64,000 nucleotides of DNA from Halomonas caseinilytica (GTDB lineage: Bacteria > Pseudomonadota > Gammaproteobacteria > Pseudomonadales > Halomonadaceae). Location: contig NZ_BDEP01000002.1 of NCBI RefSeq assembly GCF_001662305.1, positions 124,001 to 188,000 of the forward strand, in the 5' to 3' direction. Below, piece after piece: positions 21,006-30,312 of the stretch; the first letter of the stretch is position 1; each line of letters starts with the position of its first letter. The notes beneath the pieces were generated by a model. The model searched no databases and had not been told where the DNA came from. It saw only the letters and a list, made by a program, of their open reading frames with translations. The translations under genes and the position numbers were made by a program.

Positions 21006-22061
21006 TCATAGCCAGCCGGCGAGTTCGCGCTCGACGATGGCCGTCAGCGCCTGAATGTGGTCGTCACGAGCATTGAGGCATGGCACATAGGTAAAGGTCT
21101 CGCCGCCGGCATCGAGAAAGGCGCCGCGAATCTCTTCCTCGATTTCCTCCAGAGTCTCCACGCAATCGGCGGAGAACGCCGGCGACACCACCGCGATATG
21201 CCGGACGCCCTGCCTGGCGAGCTCGGCGACATGCTCCACGGTAGCCGGCCCCACCCACTCTTCAGGCCCGAACTTCGACTGGAAGGTGGTGACGATGGCG
21301 TCGTCATCCAGCCCCAGCTGTTCCTGCAACAGCCTCGTGGTCTTGCGACAATGACAGTAATAGGGGTCGCCTTCGTCGAGAAATCGCTTGGGAACGCCAT
21401 GATAGGAGGCCACCAGCACCTCCGGGCGGGACGTGGCGGCGGCATAGGCCTCGCGCACCGAAGCACTCAGAGCCTCGAGATAGGCCGGATGATCGAAGTA
21501 GGCCGGCACGGTCCGGATGGCCGGCTGCCACTTGAGCTTCATCAAGGCCCGGAAGGCCTGGTCGTTGGCCGTCGCGGTCGTCGGCGAACCGTACTGCGGG
21601 TACAGCGGGAAAAACACGATTCGCTCGCACCCTTGGGCCTGCAACCGCTTCAGGACGCTTTCGGTCGAAGGATTACCGTAGCGCATGCAGAATGCCACCT
21701 CGAGCCTATCCCCATAGAGACGTCCGAGTTCGGTCGCGAGCTTGTCAGTCTGTTCGCGGGTGATGGTCAGCAAGGGGCTCTCGTCCCTTTCCCGGTTCCA
21801 GATGCCACGGTAGGCCTTGCCAGAGGCGAAGGGACGACGGCTGAGGATCACCAGTTGCAGCAGCGGTTGCCATAGCCAGGGCGAGTAGTCGACGACACGG
21901 CGATCGGAGAGAAATTCGCTGAGGTAACGCCGTACCGACCAGTAGTCGGTCGCATCCGGCGTGCCAAGATTGGCCAGAACCACGCCGACCTTGCCCCCCT
22001 TGAGTTCGGGATGCCCCTCAGGTGTCCGGGACAAGGATGCCGTTTCCTCGGGGTGTGCCAT
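21006..22061 (-). CDS. hemH: Ferrochelatase
   Basis: 351 aa. Inserts Fe2+ into protoporphyrin IX, last step of protohaem synthesis. Conserved features: GVVLANLGTPD at the N-terminus, the active-site His in ASYHGVPKRF, and ECxE-like SADCVETLEEIEEE near the C-terminus. The ATG at 22061 has AGGAG 8 nt upstream and is preferred to an upstream ATG at 22097. No C-terminal 2Fe-2S cysteine cluster is evident. Stands alone; about 300 bp of non-coding DNA lies upstream. Confidence 0.95.
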   Translation of the reverse strand: MAHPEETASLSRTPEGHPELKGGKVGVVLANLGTPDATDYWSVRRYLSEFLSDRRVVDYSPWLWQPLLQLVILSRRPFASGKAYRGIWNRERDESPLLTITREQTDKLATELGRLYGDRLEVAFCMRYGNPSTESVLKRLQAQGCERIVFFPLYPQYGSPTTATANDQAFRALMKLKWQPAIRTVPAYFDHPAYLEALSASVREAYAAATSRPEVLVASYHGVPKRFLDEGDPYYCHCRKTTRLLQEQLGLDDDAIVTTFQSKFGPEEWVGPATVEHVAELARQGVRHIAVVSPAFSADCVETLEEIEEEIRGAFLDAGGETFTYVPCLNARDDHIQALTAIVERELAGWL

Positions 22062-22132
22062 GTCGAAGTCTCCTGCGGTGCGGGGCCATGGGAGCACAAG
22101 GATACCATTGGCACGGCGACTGGCGGAATAGA

Positions 22133-22159
22133 GTTATACTATCAACTCAATTTGTACAA
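22133..22159 (-). promoter_or_regulatory. Possible hemH promoter with a TTGTACAA palindrome
   Basis: In an AT-rich patch of the otherwise GC-rich 22062-22363 region, the minus strand has TTGTAC, 15 nt, then TATAAC. The -35 lies inside the perfect palindrome TTGTACAA (22152-22159), next to a second partial copy (ATTGTA). Short spacers with an operator inside are typical of MerR-family-activated promoters, but that link is only suggestive. Nothing else was seen in this 300-bp stretch. Confidence 0.35.
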
Positions 22160-22363
22160 GAATTGTAGCGATTACTGACCGAGGCGAGCGAACCGGAACG
22201 TGCCGTCACCCACACGCGCGGCTCCGCCGTGGCCCGATTCTCGAAGGCCCGACGGTCGTTGTGTCGATCGATGAGGTGTATGGCGGGAGGAAAGATCGGC
22301 TCGCCAACGTCGGAGCCGAAAGAGGTGATATCAGGGTGAATGATGGCAGTCGATGGTGGCCGT

Positions 22364-22666
22364 TCAGAAGACCAGCGGCATGCGCGCGTTCAGCGGATCC
22401 CGATAACGGGCCCGGTGACCGATCATCTCGTCTTCGGGCACCTGTTCCACCAGATAGGCCCGGTTTACACCGGCGCGCTTGAGTTCCAGGTAGACGTCGT
22501 CCAGCGAGCGAAACAGCATGGGCTTGCCGGTAGAGGTCAGCATGTGGCGCTGCCCTTCCACGTCTTCGAGTTCCACCTGGTAGAACCGATTGCCCGCATG
22601 GCCGATCACGCGGATTTCGAAATTGTCGTGCTGAGCCACGAAGGCCCTGAGGTCATTGAGGTCCAT
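22364..22666 (-). CDS. Hypothetical protein (resembles DUF6482 family)
   Basis: 100 aa. The ATG at 22666 has GGAGGG 6 nt upstream. Predicted small soluble alpha/beta protein: an acidic N-terminal helix, then strands with RFYQVELEDVEGQRHML, and a C-terminal stretch rich in charged residues. No catalytic motif recognised. Similar small proteins occur in Pseudomonas and Halomonas, which is why I suggest DUF6482, from memory only. Confidence 0.6.
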   Translation of the reverse strand: MDLNDLRAFVAQHDNFEIRVIGHAGNRFYQVELEDVEGQRHMLTSTGKPMLFRSLDDVYLELKRAGVNRAYLVEQVPEDEMIGHRARYRDPLNARMPLVF

Positions 22667-22784
22667 GAATCCCTCCATCCGGGAGTCGACTAGGGTAGAT
22701 CGGCTCCAGCCTGGAGATGTCACGTGACACCTGGATGACCGATCCGTGTCGCTCCTGTGACCGATGGCGAGACCTTGGGTTCCC

Positions 22785-23078
22785 TTACTGGTATTCCGAG
22801 GGATCGATGGCCTTGCCCAGGGAGTTGCGATCGACCCATTTGCCGGCCTTGGTTTCCTTGTAGCGCAGCACTACTCGATCACCGACCTCGACGGGCAACT
22901 CGGCATCCTCGGTCTGATAGCTGTAATGCTCGCCATCCACCACCAGTTGATAGCGGTACAGATCGGGCATCCCCAGCCATTCCTTGAAAGGCCCTTCCCG
23001 CTCCACCGATTGCAACTCGCCACGCGCCTCGAGCTTCGGGGCACGGCGACGGTTGCCGCGCCGAAATCCGCCTGCCAT
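22785..23078 (-). CDS. Hypothetical protein
   Basis: 97 aa with a very good ribosome site (GGAGGAAG before the ATG). The N-terminus is Arg-rich (GGFRRGNRRRAPK), followed by a beta-rich part with VEVGDRVVLRYKETKAGKWV, which resembles a small OB- or SH3-like barrel. No family recognised. It lies between the DUF6482-like gene and dnaB, all on the minus strand. Confidence 0.6.
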   Translation of the reverse strand: MAGGFRRGNRRRAPKLEARGELQSVEREGPFKEWLGMPDLYRYQLVVDGEHYSYQTEDAELPVEVGDRVVLRYKETKAGKWVDRNSLGKAIDPSEYQ

Positions 23079-23148
23079 GGTCTTCCTCCAGTATGCTGTT
23101 GGGGGGTCGGATTATACGGGGCTCGCTGCTCGGCTCAAGCATTGCGCC

Positions 23149-24540
23149 TCACTCGCCGAACCCGCCGCCTCCATAGCTGTCGGGGGCGAGATCCTCGAAG
23201 CGCGTGTACTTGCCGATGAAGGCCATGTGCACCGTACCGATGGGACCGTTACGCTGCTTGCCGATGATGACCTCGGCCAGCCCCTGATTGTCGGGGTTAT
23301 CGGGATTGTAGACTTCATCACGATAGACGAAGCCGATGATGTCGGCATCCTGCTCGATGGCGCCCGACTCGCGCAGGTCCGACATGACCGGGCGCTTGTT
23401 GGGACGCTGCTCCAGGGAGCGGTTGAGCTGGGAGAGCGCCACCACCGGGCAGCCGAACTCCTTGGCAAGGCCCTTGAGCGAGCGCGATATCTCCGAGATC
23501 TCCCCGGTACGGTTCTCGGAGAATCCGGGAATCTGCATCAGCTGCAGGTAGTCGATCATGATCAGGGCGAGATTACCGTGCTCCCGCACCACTCGCCGGA
23601 CGCGCGAACGCATCTCGTTGGGCGACAGGGCCGCCGTATCGTCGATGAACAGCTGCTTGTCCTTGAGCAGGTTCACTGCCGAGGTAAGCCGCGGCCAGTC
23701 CTCGTCTTCCAGCTGGCCGGTACGTACCCGCGTCTGGTCGATGCGCCCGAGCGACGACAGCATCCTCAGCATCAACGCCTCCGCCGGCATCTCCATGGAA
23801 AACACCATCACCGGCTTGTCGCTGGAGATCACCGCATGTTCGACCAGGTTCATGGCAAAGGTGGTCTTGCCCATCGAAGGGCGTCCGGCAATGATCACCA
23901 GATCGGAAGGCTGCAGACCGGACGTCATGTCGTCGAGATCACGGAAGCCGGTGGACAGCCCCGTCATCTCACCCTGCATGTTGAACAGCTCATCGATGCG
24001 GTCCACGGCCTTGGCCAGCAGATCGCTCATGCCGATGGGGCCACCGGACTTGGGCCGCTCCTCACTGATCTGGAAGACCAGCCGCTCGGCCTCGTTGACG
24101 AGCTCGTCGGCAGGACGCCCCTGGGGCGCGAAGGCGCTCTCCGCCACCTGATTGGCGGCGCGGATCAGCTTGCGCAGGGTGGCCCGCTCGCGAACGATGT
24201 CGGCATAGGCGCGGATGTTGCTGGCCGACGGCGTGTTGCGGGCCAGTTCCGCCAGGTAGGCCAAGCCGCCCACGGTGTCCAGCTGGTCGCGCCCTTCCAG
24301 TGCCTCCGACATCGTCACCACGTCCATGGGGCGAGCCTCCTCGGCAAGCTGGCCCATGACGTTGAAGATCAGGCGATGCTCGTAGCGGTAGAAGTCATCC
24401 GCCACGAGCCGGTCGGCCACATTGTCCCAGGCGAGGTTATCGAGCATCAGACCGCCGAGTACCGACTGCTCGGCCTCCAGCGAGTGAGGCGGCACCTTGA
24501 GCGCCGCGGTTTCCTTGTCGAGCTCGAGGGGTTCATTCAT
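23149..24540 (-). CDS. dnaB: Replicative DNA helicase DnaB
   Basis: 463 aa, normal length with no intein. The N-terminal DnaB_N domain opens with PPHSLEAEQSVLGGLM; the RecA-like helicase domain has the P-loop GRPSMGKTTFAMN, the Walker B segment LIMIDYLQLM and QLNRSLEQRPNKRPVMSDLRESGAIEQDAD. It unwinds DNA at the replication fork. A terminator separates it from the rplI operon upstream, so it has its own promoter, not resolved by eye. Confidence 0.97.
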   Translation of the reverse strand: MNEPLELDKETAALKVPPHSLEAEQSVLGGLMLDNLAWDNVADRLVADDFYRYEHRLIFNVMGQLAEEARPMDVVTMSEALEGRDQLDTVGGLAYLAELARNTPSASNIRAYADIVRERATLRKLIRAANQVAESAFAPQGRPADELVNEAERLVFQISEERPKSGGPIGMSDLLAKAVDRIDELFNMQGEMTGLSTGFRDLDDMTSGLQPSDLVIIAGRPSMGKTTFAMNLVEHAVISSDKPVMVFSMEMPAEALMLRMLSSLGRIDQTRVRTGQLEDEDWPRLTSAVNLLKDKQLFIDDTAALSPNEMRSRVRRVVREHGNLALIMIDYLQLMQIPGFSENRTGEISEISRSLKGLAKEFGCPVVALSQLNRSLEQRPNKRPVMSDLRESGAIEQDADIIGFVYRDEVYNPDNPDNQGLAEVIIGKQRNGPIGTVHMAFIGKYTRFEDLAPDSYGGGGFGE

Positions 24541-24629
24541 GACGGCGAGGCCCTTGACGAAATCGGCGCCACCATTCTACCCGAAGGGGAAAGACGACCC
24601 CATGCCTCGGTGGTGGCACACAGGCAATC

Positions 24630-24661
24630 AAAAAAGGGCGCGAGGTTAGCCCTCGCGCCCC
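24630..24661 (-). terminator. Rho-independent terminator of the rpsF-rpsR-rplI operon
   Basis: On the minus strand GGGCGCGAGGG-CTAA-CCTCGCGCCC is followed by TTTTTT, a textbook intrinsic terminator located about 30 nt after rplI. Confidence 0.92.
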
Positions 24662-24692
24662 TGGACATCCGCGTGGACATCGCTGATCGGGC

Positions 24693-25139
24693 TTATTCGC
24701 CCACGACCACCACGCGCACGGTGGCGTCGACTTCGGCATGCAGGTGCAGGTCGATGTCGTATTCGCCGGTCTGGCGAATCGGCCCCTGCGGCATGCGAAC
24801 TTCGCTCTTGGCCACTTCGATACCGGCAGAGGAGATCGCCTCGGCCAGATCACGCGGACCAATGGAACCGAACAGCTTGCCTTCGTCACCGCTCTTGGCA
24901 ACCAGCGACAATTCGATGTCGTTGAGTTGTTCGGCGCGAGCCTCGGCCTCGGCCTTGCGCTCGGCCGCTTCGGCCTCGAGCTCGGCGCGCTGGGCCTCGA
25001 AGGCCTCGATGTTTTCCTTGGTGGCCGGCACGGCAAGGCCGTAGGGCACCAGGTAATTACGGCCATAGCCAGGCTTGACGTTGACCTGGTCACCCAGACC
25101 GCCCAGCTTGCCAATCTTGTCGAGCAGAATGACTTCCAT
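24693..25139 (-). CDS. rplI: 50S ribosomal protein L9
   Basis: 148 aa, typical L9: starts [19 protein letters not shown], then [16 protein letters not shown], a long central helix rich in Ala/Glu, and a C-terminal rRNA-binding domain. Last gene of the ribosomal operon, 15 nt downstream of the DUF2232 gene. Confidence 0.97.
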   Translation of the reverse strand: MEVILLDKIGKLGGLGDQVNVKPGYGRNYLVPYGLAVPATKENIEAFEAQRAELEAEAAERKAEAEARAEQLNDIELSLVAKSGDEGKLFGSIGPRDLAEAISSAGIEVAKSEVRMPQGPIRQTGEYDIDLHLHAEVDATVRVVVVGE

Positions 25140-25154
25140 CTCGTTAACCTCTTG

Positions 25155-26006
25155 TCAGTTGCCGTGGCCGAGGCGTGCGCGGAAATCCACGAACGAATCC
25201 AGCAAGGCCACGAGCAGCACGATGAGAATCATGGGCCAGGTGAAGATCAGCAGGACATAGAAGATGCCCAGCCACACCCCATGCATTCCCTTCAATCCAA
25301 TAAAACCATGTACCAGCGCGATGCCGGCCACCAGCAGCGGAACCCAGACCAGCATGCCCAGACCGGGCAGGTTGAGCACTACGCCAGCCAGGCCGATCCC
25401 GAACAGCACCAGCAGCTCACGAGGCGCCAGCCGCAGGGCATGGAATTCCTCGCGGAAGCCGCCGGGATTATAGAGCCCGGCCTGCCAACCTCTGGCCAGC
25501 GCCAGGCACCCTACCGACACCAGCAGCACCACCAGGCCGGTGACACCGCCGATCAATAGATTGGCGAGTTGCCTGGTGTCCACGCCCTGCCCCGCCAGAT
25601 CGTCGAGCATCGTCGCGATCTCCGGTGCGCCCTGGCGCAGTTGCTCCAGCAGGGGCTCGACCCCGCCAGGCGGCAGGAAGATCCCCAACTGGATCATCAG
25701 CGCCCCTCCCAGGGCACCGATGACAAGCGCTTCGCTCCAGCGCATCCGGGCACGCAGCACTACTGCCATCAGGGTCACCAGCAGGACGCTGGACAGGGGA
25801 ATGACATCCCCCTGGCTCCACCACCACCCTGCGGGCAGGGCGGCGGCCACGATCACCGGCAAGGCCGACGACAGCCCCCTGCGCAGTGTGACCAGCGCCG
25901 CGATGGCAGCCCCCAGCCAGAAAAGCCAGGGAACCAGGGTGCTGACGGCCGCCCCGATCGTCGCCTGGGGCAAGCCCTGCATCAGCCATCGAGCGACAGG
26001 CAGCAT
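25155..26006 (-). CDS. DUF2232 family membrane protein (YybS-like)
   Basis: 283 aa, about eight hydrophobic segments. Members of this family commonly sit between rpsR and rplI in gammaproteobacteria, as here, but their function is unknown. The central soluble loop (about residues 110-145) is Leu/Gln/Glu-rich. The position inside a ribosomal operon suggests growth-rate-coupled expression. Confidence 0.8.
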   Translation of the reverse strand: MLPVARWLMQGLPQATIGAAVSTLVPWLFWLGAAIAALVTLRRGLSSALPVIVAAALPAGWWWSQGDVIPLSSVLLVTLMAVVLRARMRWSEALVIGALGGALMIQLGIFLPPGGVEPLLEQLRQGAPEIATMLDDLAGQGVDTRQLANLLIGGVTGLVVLLVSVGCLALARGWQAGLYNPGGFREEFHALRLAPRELLVLFGIGLAGVVLNLPGLGMLVWVPLLVAGIALVHGFIGLKGMHGVWLGIFYVLLIFTWPMILIVLLVALLDSFVDFRARLGHGN

Positions 26007-26018
26007 CGTGACGGTGGC

Positions 26019-26246
26019 TTACTGGTGGCTATCGGTGTAAGGCAGCAGCGCCAGGTAGCGTGCCCGCTTGATGGCGGTGGACAGCTGACGCTGGTAGCGA
26101 GCCTTGGTGCCGGTGATACGGCTGGGAACGATCTTGCCGGTCTCGGTGACGTAGGCCTTGAGCGTGTCCAGATCCTTGTAGTCGATCTGCTTCACGCCTT
26201 CGGCGGTGAAACGGCAAAACTTGCGGCGACGGAAAAAGCGTGCCAT
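26019..26246 (-). CDS. rpsR: 30S ribosomal protein S18
   Basis: 75 aa with the S18 signature [20 protein letters not shown] and the basic [18 protein letters not shown] stretch. Second gene of the rpsF operon. S18 pairs with S6 in the 30S platform. Confidence 0.97.
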   Translation of the reverse strand: MARFFRRRKFCRFTAEGVKQIDYKDLDTLKAYVTETGKIVPSRITGTKARYQRQLSTAIKRARYLALLPYTDSHQ

Positions 26247-26279
26247 GTGAAGACTCCTTCAAACGTGCGACGGTTGGGC

Positions 26280-26651
26280 TCAGGCGGACTCGGCGGTGCG
26301 CGGCTTTTCGTCGCGACGCGCGCGCTTGTCCTCGGCCGGCTTCATCATCGGTGAAGCTTCGGTGATGGCTTCCTTGCAGCGCACCACCAGGCTGCGAATG
26401 ATGGCATCGTTGAAACGGAAGATGTTCTCGATTTCCTCGAGCGTCTCGCCGCTGCATTCGACGTTCATCAGCACGTAGTGAGCCTTGTGGATCTTGTTGA
26501 TCGGGTAGGCCATGTGGCGGCGCCCCCAATCCTCGAGACGGTGCACGGTTCCGCCGTTCTCGGTGACGATGCCGGTATAACGCTCGACCATCGCCGGGAC
26601 CTGCTCGCTCTGGTCCGGGTGGACCATGAAGACGATCTCGTAATGACGCAT
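26280..26651 (-). CDS. rpsF: 30S ribosomal protein S6
   Basis: 123 aa beginning [18 protein letters not shown], the canonical S6 start, with [21 protein letters not shown] in the middle. The acidic/basic C-terminal tail is variable in this family. AAGGAG lies upstream of the ATG at 26651 and may be masked by the leader. First gene of the operon. Confidence 0.96.
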   Translation of the reverse strand: MRHYEIVFMVHPDQSEQVPAMVERYTGIVTENGGTVHRLEDWGRRHMAYPINKIHKAHYVLMNVECSGETLEEIENIFRFNDAIIRSLVVRCKEAITEASPMMKPAEDKRARRDEKPRTAESA

Positions 26652-26656
26652 GGATT

Positions 26657-26715
26657 CTCCTTGCGGTTTGGCAGCTTCCGGTGGAGGCGTTGAGCACCCC
26701 AGGGGAAGCAAGGAG
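26657..26715 (-). promoter_or_regulatory. rpsF leader that can sequester the ribosome site (candidate S6:S18 autoregulation)
   Basis: On the minus strand CTCCTTGC (26715-26708) is a perfect 8-nt complement of GCAAGGAG (26664-26657), which is the Shine-Dalgarno region of rpsF. The fold would place the intervening 43 nt, containing a CCACCGG element, in a closed hairpin. Many bacteria have an S6:S18-binding leader at this position. The pairing is visible; the regulation is inference. Confidence 0.45.
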
Positions 26716-26765
26716 GTGGTTCTCGGAATATACGTTGCCCGCTCGCTGGACGAACGGGCGCAAGT

Positions 26766-26794
26766 ATTCTATAGAGTGCGCGGGGTGTACGCAA
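26766..26794 (-). promoter_or_regulatory. Promoter of the rpsF operon
   Basis: On the minus strand TTGCGT and TAGAAT are separated by 17 nt. Transcription would start near 26758, giving a leader of about 107 nt before rpsF. Confidence 0.6.
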
Positions 26795-26865
26795 GCTGCA
26801 GGCAAGCGCTCACTCCCGCCTCCGCGGCCACACGACGCTCGAGGCGCGAGCCTCGCCACGCACGT

Positions 26866-27363
26866 CTAGGCCGGCACAAAGGTCAGGGCCAGCCCGTTGT
26901 TGCACCAGCGCAGTCCCGTGGGCTCGGGGCCATCCTCGAAGACATGCCCCTGATGACCGCCGCAACGGGCACAGTGATATTCGGTACGCGGTATCAACAG
27001 GACAAAGTCCAGCTCAGTGAGCAGGTGACCCTGGATGTGAGTGAAGAAGCTCGGCCAGCCCGTGCCGGAGTCATATTTCATGCCGCTTTCGAACAATGGC
27101 AGGTCACAACCGGCGCAATGATAGACGCCTTTCCGGGTTTCCTGATCCAGCGGGCTGGAAAAGGCCGGCTCCGTCCCCGCTTCCCGCAGTATCTCGAACT
27201 GTTCATCGGTGAGCTTCTCCCGCCACTCGGCCTCGGTGAGCTCGAGCGTCTCGAGGCCCGGCGCCGGGGAGAGATCCAGTTTGGGGCGAGCACTGGCAAG
27301 GCCGGGAGCCAGGCCGGCCAGGCCACCGAGCCCCAACAGACCGAGAAAATGACGACGTTGCAT
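26866..27363 (-). CDS. msrB: Peptide-methionine (R)-S-oxide reductase, Tat-exported
   Basis: 165 aa. Mature domain is MsrB: YHCAGCDLPLF and YHCARCGGHQGHVF carry the four zinc cysteines, and GLRWCNNGLAL holds the catalytic Cys. The N-terminus is a twin-arginine signal (RRHFLGLLG plus hydrophobic Ala/Gly-Leu segment ending LASA), so the enzyme probably repairs oxidised methionine in the periplasm. Most MsrB proteins are cytoplasmic and about 130-150 aa. Single gene. Confidence 0.92.
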   Translation of the reverse strand: MQRRHFLGLLGLGGLAGLAPGLASARPKLDLSPAPGLETLELTEAEWREKLTDEQFEILREAGTEPAFSSPLDQETRKGVYHCAGCDLPLFESGMKYDSGTGWPSFFTHIQGHLLTELDFVLLIPRTEYHCARCGGHQGHVFEDGPEPTGLRWCNNGLALTFVPA

Positions 27364-27420
27364 GGCACGACTCCTTTTCCAGGACGTGATCCGCGAGGGC
27401 CCGCTGCCCCAGGTGCGATG

Positions 27421-27450
27421 AAAAAAGCGGAGAGGAATGCCCCTCTCCGC
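27421..27450 (-). terminator. Rho-independent terminator of pckA
   Basis: GCGGAGAGG and CCTCTCCGC form a 9-bp stem with a 6-nt loop; on the minus strand it is followed by TTTTTT. It lies about 45 nt after the pckA stop. Confidence 0.88.
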
Positions 27451-27495
27451 TTTCGACTCTCCGCAAGCAGCGGTGTTCAGTGTCGCCCTCGGAAC

Positions 27496-29076
27496 TCAGT
27501 CGAGGCTGGGACCGGCCTTGATGATGGCCTCGCTGACGCCGTCGAACTTCTTGAAGTTATCGACGAACTTGGACACCAGCTCCTTGAGATGGCGATCATA
27601 GGACTCCCGGTCAGCCCAGGTCTCGCGCGGGTCGAGCAGGCGGGTCTCAACGCCCGGCACGGCCGTCGGCACCTCCAGATTGAGGCCTTCGATGCGCTTG
27701 GTTTCGATATCGCGCAGCACCCCGGACTGAATGGCATGAATGATGGCGCGCGTGGTGGGGATGGAAAAACGCGCCCCACCCTCACCGTAGGCACCGCCGG
27801 TCCAGCCGGTGTTGACCAGATAGACCTGGGCATCCTTCTCGGCCACGCGCTTGATCAGCAGGTCGGCGTATTCCCGGGCCGGGCGCGGGAAGAACGGCGC
27901 CCCGAAGCAGGTGGAGAAGGTGGCCGCCAGCCCCTCGGAGGAGCCCATCTCGGTAGAGCCCACCTTGGCCGTATAGCCCGACAGGAAATGATAGGCCGCC
28001 GCTTCCTTGGAGAGCACGGAAACCGGCGGCAGCACGCCACTCATGTCACAGGTCAAAAAGACAATGGCGTTGGGTTCGCCGGCTCGATTCTCGGCCACAC
28101 GCTTCTCGACGTGTTCGAGCGGATACGCGGCACGCGAGTTCTGGGTCAGGCTGTCGTCGGCATAATCCGGCTGGCGACGATCATCGAGGACCACGTTCTC
28201 GAGCACGGTGCCGAACTGGATGGCATTCCAGATTACCGGCTCGTTCTTCTCGGAGAGATCGATGCACTTGGCATAGCATCCCCCTTCGATATTGAAGACG
28301 GTCCCCACACCCCAGCCGTGCTCGTCGTCGCCGATCAGGAAACGCGACGGGTCGGCGGACAGGGTGGTCTTGCCGGTTCCGGAAAGCCCGAAGAACAAGG
28401 TGGTCTCGCCATCCTCGCCGACATTGGCACTGCAATGCATCGGCAGCACATCGGAGGCCGGCAGCAGGAAGTTCTGTACCGAGAACATAGCCTTTTTCAT
28501 CTCGCCGGCATAACGCATGCCCGCGATCAGCACCCGGCGCGCGGCGAAGTTGATGATCACGCAGCCTTCGGAATTGGTGCCATCACGCGCCGGCTCGCAC
28601 TCGAAGAAAGGCGCATTGAGAATGGTCCACTCGTCCTTGGCCGAGGGGTTGTACGGCTCGGGACGCACGAACATGGTGCGGCCGAACAGGTTGTGCCAGG
28701 CCGTCTCGGTGGTCACGCGAACCGGCAGGTAGTGGACCGGGTCGCTGCCCACGTGCAACTCGGAGACATAGTGCTCGCTGGCACCCAGATAGGCCTCGAC
28801 ACGCTCCCAGAGGGCATCGAACCTGTTGGCATCGAAGGGTTGGTTGACACTGCCCCAGTCGATCTGGCCGCTGGTGGACGGCTCCTCGACGATGAAACGA
28901 TCCTTGGGCGAGCGGCCGGTACGTTGACCGGTATTCACCACCAGTGCGCCATTGGCCGCCAGACGGCCTTCGCCATTGGCCACGGCACGCTCGATCAACT
29001 CGGCGCTGCTGAGGTTGACGTGGGCGGTGGCGGACTGCGCACTGGCAGCCTGTGGAACGGCTTGAGTCGTGGTCAT
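27496..29076 (-). CDS. pckA: Phosphoenolpyruvate carboxykinase (ATP)
   Basis: 526 aa. ATP-dependent PEPCK: P-loop [21 protein letters not shown], and [14 protein letters not shown], all family signatures. It makes PEP from oxaloacetate for gluconeogenesis. I chose the ATG at 29076 because upstream in-frame sequence is not conserved-looking; the protein then begins with a Thr/Ala/Gln-rich stretch before the core. Lies downstream of hslO, as in E. coli. Confidence 0.95.
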   Translation of the reverse strand: MTTTQAVPQAASAQSATAHVNLSSAELIERAVANGEGRLAANGALVVNTGQRTGRSPKDRFIVEEPSTSGQIDWGSVNQPFDANRFDALWERVEAYLGASEHYVSELHVGSDPVHYLPVRVTTETAWHNLFGRTMFVRPEPYNPSAKDEWTILNAPFFECEPARDGTNSEGCVIINFAARRVLIAGMRYAGEMKKAMFSVQNFLLPASDVLPMHCSANVGEDGETTLFFGLSGTGKTTLSADPSRFLIGDDEHGWGVGTVFNIEGGCYAKCIDLSEKNEPVIWNAIQFGTVLENVVLDDRRQPDYADDSLTQNSRAAYPLEHVEKRVAENRAGEPNAIVFLTCDMSGVLPPVSVLSKEAAAYHFLSGYTAKVGSTEMGSSEGLAATFSTCFGAPFFPRPAREYADLLIKRVAEKDAQVYLVNTGWTGGAYGEGGARFSIPTTRAIIHAIQSGVLRDIETKRIEGLNLEVPTAVPGVETRLLDPRETWADRESYDRHLKELVSKFVDNFKKFDGVSEAIIKAGPSLD

Positions 29077-29263
29077 GTCGGTTCCTGGGCCTTGCGGCCA
29101 ATTCTCTCTCGTTTGCCGGGCGTCCTTGACGCGTGTCTGCCCATCCCTCGAACGCCGCATGCGGTTACCCGTCTCGTGTTCGGCGACGCCCGTTTGAGGA
29201 TGAGTGGCGCGCATTATGGCAAAAACCCAGCCATCGGGAAACGCCGACATTGCCCGACGTTCT

Positions 29264-29281
29264 TGTAGTTTTACTACTACA
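29264..29281. promoter_or_regulatory. Inverted repeat TGTAGT-N6-ACTACA upstream of pckA
   Basis: A perfect 6+6 inverted repeat in the 255-bp gap between hslO and pckA, about 190 nt before the pckA start. It looks like an operator for a dimeric regulator. No T-run follows, so a terminator is unlikely. Regulator unknown. Confidence 0.35.
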
Positions 29282-29331
29282 TCAGGACCGATCACCTCAT
29301 GATCCACGCTGTTCGACTTGCCGCTCCTGAT

Positions 29332-30207
29332 TCAGTGAACCGTCGGCGGAGGCCCTTCCGGGTCGTCGAGCATCGCCTCGACCTCGGCGACGGTGAACTG
29401 GTAGCGGGTATGGCAGAAGTGGCACTGGGTGGCGATGCCACCCTGCTCGGCCAGGATATCGCGCAATTCCTCATTACCCAGACTCAACAGGGCTCCCGCA
29501 ATGCGCTCACGGGAGCAGGTGCAACCAAAGCGCAAGGCCTTGGGATCGAACACCCGCACCTGCTCCTCGTGGAAGAGACGATGCAGCAGGTCATGCTGTT
29601 CCAGCGCCAGCAGTTCATCGGCCGTGACGGTGGCAGCCAGATGCACCATGCGCTCCCAGGCATCCTCGTCCTGATTCAAGGACTCATCGGGCAAGCGCTG
29701 CAGCAGCAGCCCTCCACAGCGTTGCTGATCGGCAGCCAGCCAGAGTCGCGTGGGCAGTTGCTCGGAGCGGCTGAAGTAATCTTCCAGACATCCGGCCAGG
29801 CTATCCCGCTCCAGCGTGACGATGCCCTGATACCGTCGCCCTTCACGGGGATCCAGGGTGATGGTGATCTGCCCTTCGCCAAGCAATTCGGCAAAGCCGG
29901 CCTCATCATCAGGGATCGCGGCATTCTCATCCAGTTGGGCGATGGCACGCAGCTCGCCACCGGGATTCGATTCCGCCATCAGCAACGACAAGGCTCCCTT
30001 GCCCCGGACCTCGATGCTCATGGTGCCATCGAGCTTGACGGTCTCAGTGAGCAGCGCTACGGCGGCCAGAAGCTCGCCGAGCTGCCGGGTGACGGCAGGC
30101 GGATAGTCGTGCCGCTCGAGGACCTCGGCATGGGCCTGCTCGAGGGAAACGACTTCACCACGCACATTGGTGTTGTCGAAAAGGAAACGCTGTATCTGGT
30201 CGGTCAT
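29332..30207 (-). CDS. hslO: 33 kDa redox-regulated chaperone Hsp33
   Basis: 291 aa. The zinc redox switch is complete: FGCTCS (C-X-C) and [11 protein letters not shown] (C-X2-C), near the C-terminus. Hsp33 is activated by oxidation and heat to hold unfolding proteins. Part of the yrfG-hslR-hslO cluster, about 100 nt after hslR. Confidence 0.95.
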   Translation of the reverse strand: MTDQIQRFLFDNTNVRGEVVSLEQAHAEVLERHDYPPAVTRQLGELLAAVALLTETVKLDGTMSIEVRGKGALSLLMAESNPGGELRAIAQLDENAAIPDDEAGFAELLGEGQITITLDPREGRRYQGIVTLERDSLAGCLEDYFSRSEQLPTRLWLAADQQRCGGLLLQRLPDESLNQDEDAWERMVHLAATVTADELLALEQHDLLHRLFHEEQVRVFDPKALRFGCTCSRERIAGALLSLGNEELRDILAEQGGIATQCHFCHTRYQFTVAEVEAMLDDPEGPPPTVH

Positions 30208-30312
30208 GAATACTGCCTGAACTATGTAGTAAGAAATCAGAGGAGGAGGAAGACGACACCTGCCTCGGCCCTGTTTGCTCCTTGCTTGTCTCTGTCCCGC
30301 TTCGCGGTGTCT

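Noticed and set aside
22984..25044. 686-codon plus-strand frame over dnaB and rplI
   Set aside because: Fully antisense to two certain genes; the translation has no fold-like features.
26650..29268. 872-codon plus-strand frame over msrB and pckA
   Set aside because: Antisense shadow of pckA and msrB.
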